A stretch of DNA of 34,002 bases from a virus (IMGVR_UViG_3300034037_000033:1-34002); one strand, 5' to 3'. Positions 9,500 through 15,453 are shown, counted from the first letter of the stretch. The notes: generated by a model not told the origin, from the letters alone. Program-made: numbers and translations.

Positions 9500-9577
9500 A
9501 TATCTAGGTAAACATTACATGTCCTATTCTATATCTAATTAGGTATGTTGTCACCCATTTCATATCTAGATAGATAC
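9500..9577. promoter_or_regulatory. Three operator-like palindromic repeats at 31-bp spacing
   Basis: Sites beginning ATATCTA occur at 9500, 9531 and 9562, each exactly 31 bp from the next (about three helical turns). Site 2 (ATATCTAATTAGGTAT) and site 3 (ATATCTAGATAGATAC) are near-perfect 16-bp dyads of ATATCTA-NN-TAGRTAT, and site 1 is a weaker half-site. Site 2 lies between the -35 and -10 of the predicted leftward promoter. They are the natural binding sites for the adjacent winged-helix protein (inference). Confidence 0.7.
9526..9554 (-). promoter_or_regulatory. Leftward sigma70-type promoter for the regulator/late operon
   Basis: On the minus strand GTGACA (9554-9549) is followed after 17 bp by TAGAAT (9531-9526). 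Each hexamer matches the bacterial consensus at five of six positions. Late genes of N4 are transcribed by host sigma70 RNA polymerase, which agrees with a host-type promoter here. The central palindromic operator fills the spacer, so a bound repressor would exclude polymerase. Confidence 0.6.
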
Positions 9578-9870
9578 GATTTGGGACATAGTAAAAAGTA
9601 CTAATATTATATATTTCAATAACTTACTAAAAATTGATGTGGTTTTTCCCCTTAAGTATTATAAGAGAAAAGAAGTGCTCTCTTTTTGTAATAGTCCTCA
9701 ACTTTTTTATCAAAAATAAAAAATTAGTATGATGGTAGTATACACAGTCTAAACAGACTGAAACCGAATATCCCCCCCTACTCGGTTTACAAATCACCTT
9801 ATGCCTTTAATCCAAACCTGCTGGCGCAGGCGTTGGCAATAATGCCTTAAATAATTAAAGAGGAATAACC
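9578..9870 (+). other. Non-coding leader with a chain of small hairpins
   Basis: No gene is seen. The first part is AT-rich, with a weak hairpin plus T-run (9663-9687). The second part holds four consecutive inverted repeats: CAGTCT/AGACTG (9745-9760), AAACCGA/TCGGTTT around a loop with seven Cs (9761-9788), CCTGC/GCAGG (9817-9830) and GGCA/TGCC (9835-9846). They immediately precede the ribosome site of the 50-aa ORF, so they probably form its structured 5' leader. A possible rightward -10 (TATGAT, 9728-9733) has no good -35. An early promoter used by virion RNA polymerase could also be here. Confidence 0.45.
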
Positions 9871-10023
9871 ATGCGTAAGTGCTGGAACCTATTTTGGGAG
9901 ACGCTGTTCAACCTTCTAACATCAGCGTTCTTCCTAAGCGAGGCGATGAAAAAAGCGTCTAAAGAACTCACGGAGTCAGATGATTCTGATTCCGAAGATA
10001 TACGTAAAGAGCTCCTTAAATAG
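9871..10023 (+). CDS. Small early ORF, 50 aa, unknown function
   Basis: ATG at 9871 with AGAGGAA seven bases upstream. The product has an amphipathic N-terminal helix rich in Trp/Phe/Leu (MRKCWNLFWETLFNLL) and an acidic Ser/Asp/Glu C-terminal tail (TESDDSDSED). A Trp/Phe-rich helix with an acidic tail is typical of small phage proteins that dock on a host enzyme or on membrane, but no family is recognised. The strong ribosome site, the structured leader and a terminator whose stem includes the last codons and the stop mark it as a self-contained transcription unit at the head of the rightward region. Confidence 0.6.
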   Translation: MRKCWNLFWETLFNLLTSAFFLSEAMKKASKELTESDDSDSEDIRKELLK

Positions 10024-10038
10024 GGGCTCTTTTTTTTT
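10009..10038 (+). terminator. Intrinsic terminator overlapping the end of the 50-aa ORF
   Basis: An eight-pair stem, GAGCTCCT (10009-10016) with AGGGGCTC (10022-10029), loop TAAAT, followed by nine Ts. The stop codon TAG (10021-10023) is at the loop/stem boundary. Confidence 0.85.
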
Positions 10039-10186
10039 ATCCCATACACACACAAGAAGATATTACCTCTAAATACTCTTATAAGCTCCTGTGAGCCATT
10101 CTAAGCGTATTTCTCTTATCACCCTATACAATCACCTTATTTACCTCTAATAAGCTCTTATATCGCTATTCATGCAGCCGAGCATA

Positions 10187-10222
10187 TAGCGAGGCATACA
10201 CAAGTAGCGAGACGTACACAAG
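10187..10222. repeat. 18-bp tandem direct repeat (16/18 identical)
   Basis: TAGCGAGGCATACACAAG at 10187-10204 is followed without gap by TAGCGAGACGTACACAAG at 10205-10222. The first copy overlaps the right arm of the 10163-10192 hairpin. Confidence 0.75.
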
Positions 10223-10263
10223 ACACAGGGAAGATAGAACAATCAAGAAGAGGAAGAAGGGCG

Positions 10264-10373
10264 TATAAATTACTGTGTTTTGTGGTATAGGCTATTGTGT
10301 GTAAGTTACTGTGTATAAGTTATTGTTTTATATATATATAAATTATTATGCTCTATATGTATAAATTATTATG
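10264..10373. repeat. Six iteron-like 14-bp repeats, TATAARTTAYTRTG
   Basis: Copies begin at 10264, 10286, 10300, 10314, 10337 and 10360. Three are head-to-tail with a 14-bp step, and the others are spaced 22-23 bp. The last two are identical (TATAAATTATTATG). Very AT-rich. Confidence 0.6.
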
Positions 10374-10382
10374 TTTTACACA

Positions 10383-10482
10383 GGTAAAAGTATGCTAATT
10401 ATATAGGTAAAAATATAGGTAAAAGTGACATAAGTCATTGATTTACATAAGTAAAAGTAAGCTAAGTTATTGATTATTATAT
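10383..10482. repeat. GGTAAAAG repeat cluster including a 31-bp tandem pair
   Basis: GGTAAAAG-like units start at 10383, 10406, 10419 and 10450. The 31-bp segments at 10420-10450 and 10451-10481 match at 24 of 31 positions, sharing GTAAAAGT, TAAGT and ATTGATT blocks in the same order. The 31-bp period equals the operator period at 9500-9577, though the sequences differ. Confidence 0.55.
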
Positions 10483-10600
10483 TCCTTAATCTACCCTAAG
10501 CATTAACACCCACCTCTGCTTTACACCTGTTTGACAACAGGTTTAGGAAGCTATGCCATTTAGGTATAGCTAATTATTAATCAGCAAGAGGAGTACTTCT

Positions 10601-10891
10601 ATGAAGTATTTTGTATCGCGCCATCAAGGTGCAATCAAGTGGGCGTTGCCTTTATTGGGCGACGTCCACGTAGTAGCTCACATGGATAGTGAGCTACTAG
10701 GCCTCATCAAGGAAGGTGATGAGGTCTATGGAACACTTCCGCTGCATTTAGTGGCGGAAGTGTGTAAAAAGGCTAAGTATTTTAACTTAGCGCTAGACGT
10801 AGCCCCATATCAAAGGGGCATGGAGCTAGAAGGTGAGGAATACCTCGCCTGCAATCCGCGATTCGAGCGGTACATGGTTACAAAACTGTAG
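10601..10891 (+). CDS. csx16: Csx16 family protein (candidate cyclic-oligoadenylate ring nuclease / anti-CRISPR)
   Basis: The 96-aa product fits the Csx16 (VVA1548) family along its whole length: N-terminal FVSRHQGAIKWA (4-15), GDEVYGTLPLHLVAEVC (39-55), YFNLALDV (60-67), QRGMEL (71-76) and a C-terminal RFERYMV. Csx16 is known as an accessory protein of type III CRISPR loci, and this family has been reported to degrade the cyclic tetra-adenylate second messenger. No cas gene or array is in the window, so in this phage the likely role is to destroy the alarm signal of a host type III system, by analogy with phage AcrIII-1 (inference). It is placed among early genes, has AGAGGAG upstream of the ATG, and is followed by its own terminator, as expected for a rapidly expressed counter-defence protein. 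Confidence 0.85.
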   Translation: MKYFVSRHQGAIKWALPLLGDVHVVAHMDSELLGLIKEGDEVYGTLPLHLVAEVCKKAKYFNLALDVAPYQRGMELEGEEYLACNPRFERYMVTKL

Positions 10892-10910
10892 CCATGTACT
10901 GTGTACATGG
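10892..10910 (+). other. 8-bp hairpin with 3-nt loop directly after csx16 stop
   Basis: CCATGTAC (10892-10899), loop TGT, GTACATGG (10903-10910), a perfect stem abutting the stop codon. It could extend the terminator that follows or be a hairpin promoter for virion RNA polymerase. The loop does not match the N4 loop as I remember it, so the latter is speculative. Confidence 0.4.
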
Positions 10911-10950
10911 ACCAATGGCATCTGGCGATGCTGTTGGTATTTTTATTTTA
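10911..10950 (+). terminator. Intrinsic terminator after csx16
   Basis: A 12-pair stem, ACCAATGGCATC (10911-10922) with GATGCTGTTGGT (10927-10938), two G-U pairs, loop TGGC, then ATTTTTATTTTA. Confidence 0.85.
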
Positions 10951-10975
10951 TCTTTAATTTTTATATGGAGGCCTT

Positions 10976-11146
10976 ATGGCTACTATTGAAAAAATATCTA
11001 TCCCACAACCATGTGATTGTGGGCATACATTAGGCGATTTCTGCTCTGACTGTTGGAGTCAGGGCGGGTACTGGAGTCAGGACGTTGAAAAATGCCCCGA
11101 CGGTACATATAAAGCCGTTTACCCTTCGTTCTATGACGAAGAGTAG
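10976..11146 (+). CDS. Small putative zinc-binding protein, 56 aa
   Basis: ATG at 10976 with GGAGG five bases upstream. The product has cysteines at 13, 15, 23 and 26 in the pattern PCDCGH...FCSDCW and a further Cys at 40, consistent with one small zinc knuckle, followed by a Tyr/Trp-rich acidic tail. I do not recognise a family. It lies between two strong hairpins, downstream of csx16 and its terminator, and is probably an early host-interaction protein. Small zinc proteins of early phage regions often bind host nucleic acid enzymes, but that is only an analogy. Confidence 0.6.
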   Translation: MATIEKISIPQPCDCGHTLGDFCSDCWSQGGYWSQDVEKCPDGTYKAVYPSFYDEE

Positions 11147-11152
11147 GTGGCT

Positions 11153-11217
11153 GGGAAAGGCATAACATCTGTACATCAAGTATAGGTGTTATGCCTTTCC
11201 CTATCTTACACAGATAG
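11153..11217 (+). terminator. Long 18-bp hairpin plus second hairpin (terminator or RNase III site)
   Basis: GGGAAAGGCATAACATCT (11153-11170) pairs with AGGTGTTATGCCTTTCCC (11184-11201), all 18 positions with one U-G, loop 13 nt. CTATCT/AGATAG (11201-11217) follows. There is no U-tract, which suits an mRNA processing or stabilising structure better than a classic terminator. Confidence 0.5.
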
Positions 11218-11342
11218 AGCAGATAGTATTCCATAGTAAACCATAGGTATTACTTATGGTCTGGTGTAGGGATACTGTCGTATCTTTTGGCAACATGTGT
11301 TGTCAAGTCTTATTAATTAATTTAGCTACTAGGAGAAATATC

Positions 11343-11627
11343 ATGGCTATCATTAAAGAAACTTCAACTCAAGCAAACAACAGCTCACGTAAAGTGAGCA
11401 AATTTGTAAATGTCCATTTATTAAATAAATCAGGTGAACCAATTAGCCAAATCGGGGCAATCCTCGTTTTCGAGGGTGAAAAGCCCACGAAGTATATGCA
11501 GGCATTGCTCGATTTGGCTCAAGAAGAGCCGAACCGAATTTCTGAAATTCGTTGCGGTATTAGTATCAGGGATAATACCCCTGATAATACCAAAGTCGAC
11601 CTAATGAATGAGTTAGGTCTTATTTAA
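11343..11627 (+). CDS. Conserved-looking early protein, 94 aa, unknown function
   Basis: I start at the ATG at 11343 because AGGAG precedes it at proper spacing; a longer frame to 11256 has no ribosome site. The product has a Lys/Ser/Asn-rich N-terminus, a beta-rich centre (KFVNVHLLNKSGEPISQIG, then AILVFEGEK), a short helix (KYMQALLDLAQEE) and an Asp-rich end. The fold resembles small phage proteins found near transcription genes, but no motif identifies it. It is followed by a strong terminator and then the RNA polymerase genes. Confidence 0.6.
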   Translation: MAIIKETSTQANNSSRKVSKFVNVHLLNKSGEPISQIGAILVFEGEKPTKYMQALLDLAQEEPNRISEIRCGISIRDNTPDNTKVDLMNELGLI

Positions 11628-11631
11628 CAAG

Positions 11632-11667
11632 AAGCCCTATAGCTAATGCTGTAGGGCTTTTATTTTA
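11632..11667 (+). terminator. Intrinsic terminator upstream of the RNA polymerase genes
   Basis: AAGCCCTATAGC pairs with GCTGTAGGGCTT around loop TAAT (12 pairs with one U-G), followed by TTTATTTTATT. Confidence 0.85.
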
Positions 11668-11696
11668 TTAGTACAGATAGTAGAGAGGACTAAATC

Positions 11697-12497
11697 ATGG
11701 ATAAAATCCAACTAGAGATAAAACGCCTAGAACAGGTGATCATAGAAGATACTTACGGTAAGCATAATATCCGTAAATATCTTCAATTAGCATTAAGGGA
11801 TTACTTTGATAATCACCCTAATCAATTCATACCTCAAGACAGGTATGAGTTGTATGTAACCAATATTTTGTTACTAACAATAGACTATCCGTCTGTGTTA
11901 GTTACATCTCTACTAGGTGTTGTAGCTCAACAACTAGACATGGAGTATAACCAAGCTCTATGTACTGTATTAGATGAACTACAGCACCTTGAATGTATTG
12001 ATATTTACGATAGTGAATATCCATACATCATTCCTAAAATCTCATTACAGGATGAGATTATTGAATACATCAAGTCCAAAGAATATCTACCGCCTATGGT
12101 GTGTAGACCAAGACTTATCTTAAAGAATACTGATGAACCTTACTTAACCAAACGTAAGGGTTCAGTGATTCTAGGTGATTCATTTAATCATCATGACAAG
12201 CCTCTGGCATTAGATGTATTAAATATATTGGGCAAAGTCCAACTGTCGTTGGATGAGGATATTTTATCTGTACCACGGGATAATCCCGATGATGATGAAA
12301 TGCTAGCCATATTTGATGCTACGTCTGCGTACATGGCATTAGATATTGTGCATAAATATGATAACACTTGTTATCTGCCTTGGAAGTATGACAAACGAGG
12401 TAGAGTATACAGTCAGGGCTATCATATTAACATTCAGAGTGATGCGTATAACAAAGCTCTGATTAACTTAAATAAACCTATTACTTTAGAGGACTAA
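11697..12497 (+). CDS. N4 RNAP II subunit 1 (N-terminal half of a T7-type RNA polymerase; gp15-like)
   Basis: A 266-aa protein matching the N-terminal and early palm part of single-subunit RNA polymerases. LPPMVCRP (131-138) matches the region before the catalytic core. The T/DxxGR region reads WKYDKRGRVYSQ (229-240), like T7 RGRVY at 423-427, followed by NIQSDAYNKALI. The chain ends at PITLED, before motif A. In N4 the middle-gene polymerase RNAP II is a heterodimer of gp15 and gp16 of similar sizes, and the second half is encoded at 13091. Together they transcribe middle genes. The start has AGAGGACTA upstream, a ribosome site repeated before the next genes and complementary to the RNA at 16567. 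Confidence 0.92.
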   Translation: MDKIQLEIKRLEQVIIEDTYGKHNIRKYLQLALRDYFDNHPNQFIPQDRYELYVTNILLLTIDYPSVLVTSLLGVVAQQLDMEYNQALCTVLDELQHLECIDIYDSEYPYIIPKISLQDEIIEYIKSKEYLPPMVCRPRLILKNTDEPYLTKRKGSVILGDSFNHHDKPLALDVLNILGKVQLSLDEDILSVPRDNPDDDEMLAIFDATSAYMALDIVHKYDNTCYLPWKYDKRGRVYSQGYHINIQSDAYNKALINLNKPITLED

Positions 12498-12499
12498 CT

Positions 12500-12889
12500 A
12501 TGACTACTGCAACTACTGTTTATCTATCATTGATTGTGGCTTTAGTGATTATATTATTTATCAATTACTTAGGTAACAAGAAATTACATGAAGCCCAAGA
12601 GGAATTTGTACTACATCTGGATGATAGTACATCAATTCTCAGGGAATTTGAAAAGAGGCTTAAAGCCATCAAAGTGGATGGCAAAATAGATTATTCTCAG
12701 TTATCTAGAGATGAGCTAATGGCAATGGAATATGCCTTAGAGCGTATTAAATATAATCTAGACGAAATGCTTAGTAATGCATTCTATCGCAAGCATAAAG
12801 AGGATTTAAATCCTTATATTGCGGTAGTGTCAATGGGAGTAATGGTGCTCAATAAGGCAATTATGGGAGCTAAGAAAAATGCTGAATAG
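12500..12889 (+). CDS. Membrane-anchored coiled-coil protein between the RNAP subunit genes
   Basis: A 129-aa protein. Residues 7-24 form one transmembrane helix with a short periplasmic N-terminus. The rest is charged and helical (KKLHEAQEEFVLHLDDSTS onward), likely a cytoplasmic coiled coil, with a weaker hydrophobic stretch at 107-122. The ATG is three bases after the stop of RNAP subunit 1, and the ribosome site TTTAGAGGACTA lies inside the end of that gene, so translation is coupled. No family is recognised. In N4, RNAP II works at the inner membrane with early proteins gp1 and gp2, so a membrane partner for the polymerase is an attractive but unproved idea. Confidence 0.65.
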   Translation: MTTATTVYLSLIVALVIILFINYLGNKKLHEAQEEFVLHLDDSTSILREFEKRLKAIKVDGKIDYSQLSRDELMAMEYALERIKYNLDEMLSNAFYRKHKEDLNPYIAVVSMGVMVLNKAIMGAKKNAE

Positions 12890-13040
12890 ACGTAAAAGAG
12901 CTCTTAGTATATTGAGCGGTATTGTGGGATTTACCTCATTTAATACTGCTCTATGGGCAATGATGACCTACAGTGTGCCAGTAGCCATTGTAGGCTTAAC
13001 TGGGATGTTAATAGCTATAGCTATCCATCCAAGTAATTAA
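12879..13040 (+). CDS. Small two-helix membrane protein, 53 aa
   Basis: ATG at 12879 overlaps the previous gene by 11 bases, and GGGAGC lies upstream within it. The product starts MLNRRKRAL (positive, cytoplasmic) and has two hydrophobic segments (about 11-31 and 34-49). The short form resembles small phage inner-membrane proteins. The tight overlap with the membrane coiled-coil gene suggests the two act together. The function is unknown. Confidence 0.6.
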   Translation: MLNRRKRALSILSGIVGFTSFNTALWAMMTYSVPVAIVGLTGMLIAIAIHPSN

Positions 13041-13049
13041 ATAACTAAC

Positions 13050-13073
13050 AGCCAGTAGCAATGCTGGCTTTTT
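13050..13073 (+). terminator. Hairpin with T-run between the two RNAP subunit regions
   Basis: AGCCAG (13050-13055) with CTGGCT (13064-13069) and TTTTT. The hairpin is followed directly by the ribosome site of RNAP subunit 2. It may attenuate the second subunit relative to the first. Confidence 0.65.
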
Positions 13074-13090
13074 AATTAGAGGACTAGATT

Positions 13091-14344
13091 ATGGAATCAT
13101 TTAATGGTTATCAGTATTTATTAATTGCATTTGCGAATGCTATTGATGGGCTTGATAAATTAAACTATGAAGAACGTATATTACAGGCAGAGGCTATTTT
13201 AGCTAAGTCTGATCAAGAGATTATTGATGTAATCAATGATCAAAAAGAAAAGTACTTAGCTTACAAGTATTATCGAGAAATAACGGAATACCGTGACAAA
13301 GGCAAGCTAGAAACCAATGTATTAATTGGTCTAGATGCCACTGCTAGTGGTATGCAGTTACTAGGTGTGCTTACAAGATGCGAGCGTACTATGCGTATAG
13401 CCAATGTGCTTGATACACCTAACCGAGTAGACCCTTATACTCATGTATACAGAGTGTTTAACAGTAAGTTAAACCATAAAGGGACTGCTACTCGTAGTGA
13501 GGTGAAACAGGCTATAATGACTAGCTTCTATGGTAGCCAGGCAACACCTCGTAATCTGTTCCCTAATCCAGATGATTTGGGAGCATTCTACCAGTCTCTA
13601 GCAGAAGAAGCGCCTGGTGCATGGGCTGCTAGAAACTACTTATTGAGTTTGCATAACCCTGATGTAGACTCAGTATCATTTGTGATGCCTGATAATCACC
13701 ATGTTTATCTACCGTACAAAAGCAAAGAAACACTGGAGCTATGTGTAGATTACTTGAATAACCCTATTCAGCATCAAGTGGTGATGAACAAACCTGTTCA
13801 ACGTGATGTATCTATCGCTGCTAACCTAGTGCATGCAGTAGACGGATATATCGTAAGAGAGCTAGTACGTATGGCTAATATAAGCCAAGGTTCTCTTACA
13901 GGCTTAATATCAGCGGTTAAGAGTGAAATTGATTTTCGTGTATTACATGAAAACAATGAAACCAAAGTAATTAACCGTATGCCGTCATTAGCATGGATGT
14001 ACCAAGACTGGTCACAGTTGGCATTAGAAGAGTTAAGGAATTTTTATCGTTACTTAACCATATTCAATGCAACTAATCACATGCTATCTAAGCATGGGAA
14101 GAATAGACCACATAAGCCAGTATATGACTTATTGCCTATACATGATTCATTCTGGATGCATCCTAATTATGGCGATTACACTAGAGCATACTATTCAATG
14201 ATATTAGCTGAAATTTACCAATCAGATTTATTTTCTGATTTAGTATGTCAGCTCACTGATACTGCGCCAGAGAAGTTAATAGAAAACCCTATTAATACGG
14301 ACGTATTGAATAGTATCTATAACAGTAATTACTCAATTTGTTAG
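13091..14344 (+). CDS. N4 RNAP II subunit 2 (catalytic half of a T7-type RNA polymerase; gp16-like)
   Basis: A 417-aa protein carrying all catalytic motifs. Motif A is LDATASGMQ, with D82 matching T7 D537. Motif B is R135-SEV-K139-QAIMTSF-Y147-GS, matching T7 R627/K631/Y639. Motif C is LPIHDSF, with H351 and D352 matching T7 H811/D812. It lacks the N-terminal domain and the GRVY palm motif, which are on the protein encoded at 11697. N4 gp16 has the same division. The gene starts 5' of any hairpin-free leader: TTAGAGGACTAGA sits at 13076-13088, directly after a hairpin with T-run. The two halves are separated here by two small membrane protein genes. Confidence 0.93.
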   Translation: MESFNGYQYLLIAFANAIDGLDKLNYEERILQAEAILAKSDQEIIDVINDQKEKYLAYKYYREITEYRDKGKLETNVLIGLDATASGMQLLGVLTRCERTMRIANVLDTPNRVDPYTHVYRVFNSKLNHKGTATRSEVKQAIMTSFYGSQATPRNLFPNPDDLGAFYQSLAEEAPGAWAARNYLLSLHNPDVDSVSFVMPDNHHVYLPYKSKETLELCVDYLNNPIQHQVVMNKPVQRDVSIAANLVHAVDGYIVRELVRMANISQGSLTGLISAVKSEIDFRVLHENNETKVINRMPSLAWMYQDWSQLALEELRNFYRYLTIFNATNHMLSKHGKNRPHKPVYDLLPIHDSFWMHPNYGDYTRAYYSMILAEIYQSDLFSDLVCQLTDTAPEKLIENPINTDVLNSIYNSNYSIC

Positions 14345-14354
14345 AGGATTAGAT

Positions 14355-14735
14355 ATGAGTTATCAATATAAAGACCAAGTAAAATTTAAGCCATGCACTA
14401 AGCTAATCAGCAGAGGTGCGCAGGGAAGCAGCTCTTATTGGTATGCCCAAGACCCTGTAAGGACACTGGGTATTAATGTGCCTGTTAATGCCGATACTTA
14501 TACCAAAGATGATTTGGTAGGTATCAGTGTTAATGGTAACCGACATAATCGGGTAGCGCCTGATTATGATTTAATAAAGAAAGCCGCTGATGCTGGTGTC
14601 AGATTTGTCACTGATAACAGCTATCATCGTAATCGCCCATTTAATGTGGGTGAACGTGAAGTAGCCGCTTTCTTAACATCATTGGGTTACTCGAATGAAG
14701 AAACCCCTGATGGTTGTGTGTGGTGGAAACCTTAA
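14355..14735 (+). CDS. Hypothetical protein, 126 aa, cotranscribed with RNAP subunit 2
   Basis: A soluble mixed alpha/beta protein with a beta-rich first half (SSSYWYAQDP, VGISVNGNRHNRVAPDYDLI) and a C-terminal domain ending DGCVWWKP. The pattern RPFNVGEREVAAFLTSLGY (93-111) is a helix. I recognise no enzyme family. The ATG has TTAGAGGATTAGA at 14341-14353, inside the RNAP subunit 2 stop, so both are on one transcript, which ends at the terminator at 14762-14794. The position equals N4 gene 17, for which I recall no known function. Confidence 0.6.
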   Translation: MSYQYKDQVKFKPCTKLISRGAQGSSSYWYAQDPVRTLGINVPVNADTYTKDDLVGISVNGNRHNRVAPDYDLIKKAADAGVRFVTDNSYHRNRPFNVGEREVAAFLTSLGYSNEETPDGCVWWKP

Positions 14736-14761
14736 TCCACCGCTACCTCTCTCACCACTTT

Positions 14762-14794
14762 CCCTAAGACCTCGCGTCTTAGGGCTTTTTTTTT
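14762..14794 (+). terminator. Strong intrinsic terminator after the RNAP operon
   Basis: A perfect 9-bp stem, CCCTAAGAC (14762-14770) with GTCTTAGGG (14776-14784), loop CTCGC, followed after one C by nine Ts. Confidence 0.92.
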
Positions 14795-14807
14795 ATAAGG
14801 CTTTTAT

Positions 14808-14996
14808 ATGTATTACGACGAAGAGATAGAAACAGCTACTGACTTAGAAGATATGGAGATAGATAAGATAGAACTAACCGATGAAGGTGTTCTTATTTAT
14901 ACTAATGGAGCAATTGCATTCACATTAACATACAATGAGCTATTGGTTCTTAATAACCATGCTAATAAACGAGCCTTGAAGAAACTGTTATCATAA
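14808..14996 (+). CDS. Small acidic protein, 62 aa, unknown
   Basis: ATG at 14808 with AAGG upstream. The first 20 residues are strongly acidic (YDEEIETATDLEDMEIDKI), followed by a beta-rich centre and a basic C-terminal helix (NKRALKKLLS). No family is recognised. It is alone between a terminator and a pair of overlapping hairpins that include its stop codon. Confidence 0.55.
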   Translation: MYYDEEIETATDLEDMEIDKIELTDEGVLIYTNGAIAFTLTYNELLVLNNHANKRALKKLLS

Positions 14997-15029
14997 CCTA
15001 TTTAGGTTATGTTTAGGTTTCTAAATAGG
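14992..15029 (+). promoter_or_regulatory. Two mutually exclusive 9-bp hairpins (switch-like)
   Basis: CATAACCTA pairs perfectly with TAGGTTATG (14992-15011). The overlapping CCTATTTAG (14997-15005) pairs perfectly with CTAAATAGG (15021-15029). Both cannot form together. No T-run follows either one. They lie between the 62-aa gene and the gene at 15160. Confidence 0.5.
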
Positions 15030-15159
15030 CTCTAAATCGCCCTAAAACGCTCTTTAAGGTGGTTGTGGGGCTAACCTTTAAACTAAATAGTAAAATCACT
15101 AAAATCGCTTAAAATGACTATATACACCCTATACACTAACCAGTAAAAGATAGACTTCT

Positions 15160-15453
15160 ATGAAACCTATAATCCTTCCAAAGAGACCAGTACCTGAGCA
15201 ATTCAAATTAAAGACCTCAGAAGAATGTATTGATACATTATTACTGTGCTATCTAGTGAACTTAGATGAGCCAGTTAGTAAAAGATTTAAACGTATTAAA
15301 ATAACAGCTAACAATCTGCTAGATAAAACAGACGATGAGATTGTTGTTGGGTTGTGCTTACGTATTTTAGCTACAAGAAGCACTAAAGCCCTTAAAGAAG
15401 CGATGAATCGCTTATTACATCCTGAGAAAGCTCTAGCACTTCAAGAGAAATAA
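15160..15453 (+). CDS. Hypothetical protein, 97 aa
   Basis: A small basic, helical protein (SEECIDTLLLCYLVNLDEP; DDEIVVGLCLRILATRST). No recognised domain. The ribosome site is weak (AAAGATAG region). A two-base gap to the next gene suggests coupled translation. It opens a group of genes that leads to ThyX. Confidence 0.55.
   Translation: MKPIILPKRPVPEQFKLKTSEECIDTLLLCYLVNLDEPVSKRFKRIKITANNLLDKTDDEIVVGLCLRILATRSTKALKEAMNRLLHPEKALALQEK

Larger units (their letters stand above)
10039..10600. other. Long AT-rich non-coding region with three repeat families (ori/genome-end candidate)
   Basis: No credible gene. In order it holds a hairpin TCGCTAT/ATAGCGA with inner ATGC/GCAT (10163-10192), an 18-bp tandem pair (10187-10222), six TATAARTTAYTRTG-type repeats (10264-10373), GGTAAAAG-type repeats ending in two 31-bp copies (10383-10482), and a perfect 7-bp hairpin ACCTGTT/AACAGGT (10525-10542) just before the Csx16-like gene. 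Iterated AT-rich repeats between divergent blocks are typical of replication origins and promoter regions. In N4-like genomes the terminal repeats would also fall here. Confidence 0.55.

Noticed and set aside
10187-10482. CRISPR array
   Set aside because: Repeats are short, degenerate and irregularly spaced with no unique spacers of constant length. There are no cas genes besides the lone Csx16-like gene.
10833-11033. 66-aa rightward frame overlapping the end of csx16
   Set aside because: It runs through the csx16 terminator, and the 56-aa zinc-type gene in another frame has a much better ribosome site.
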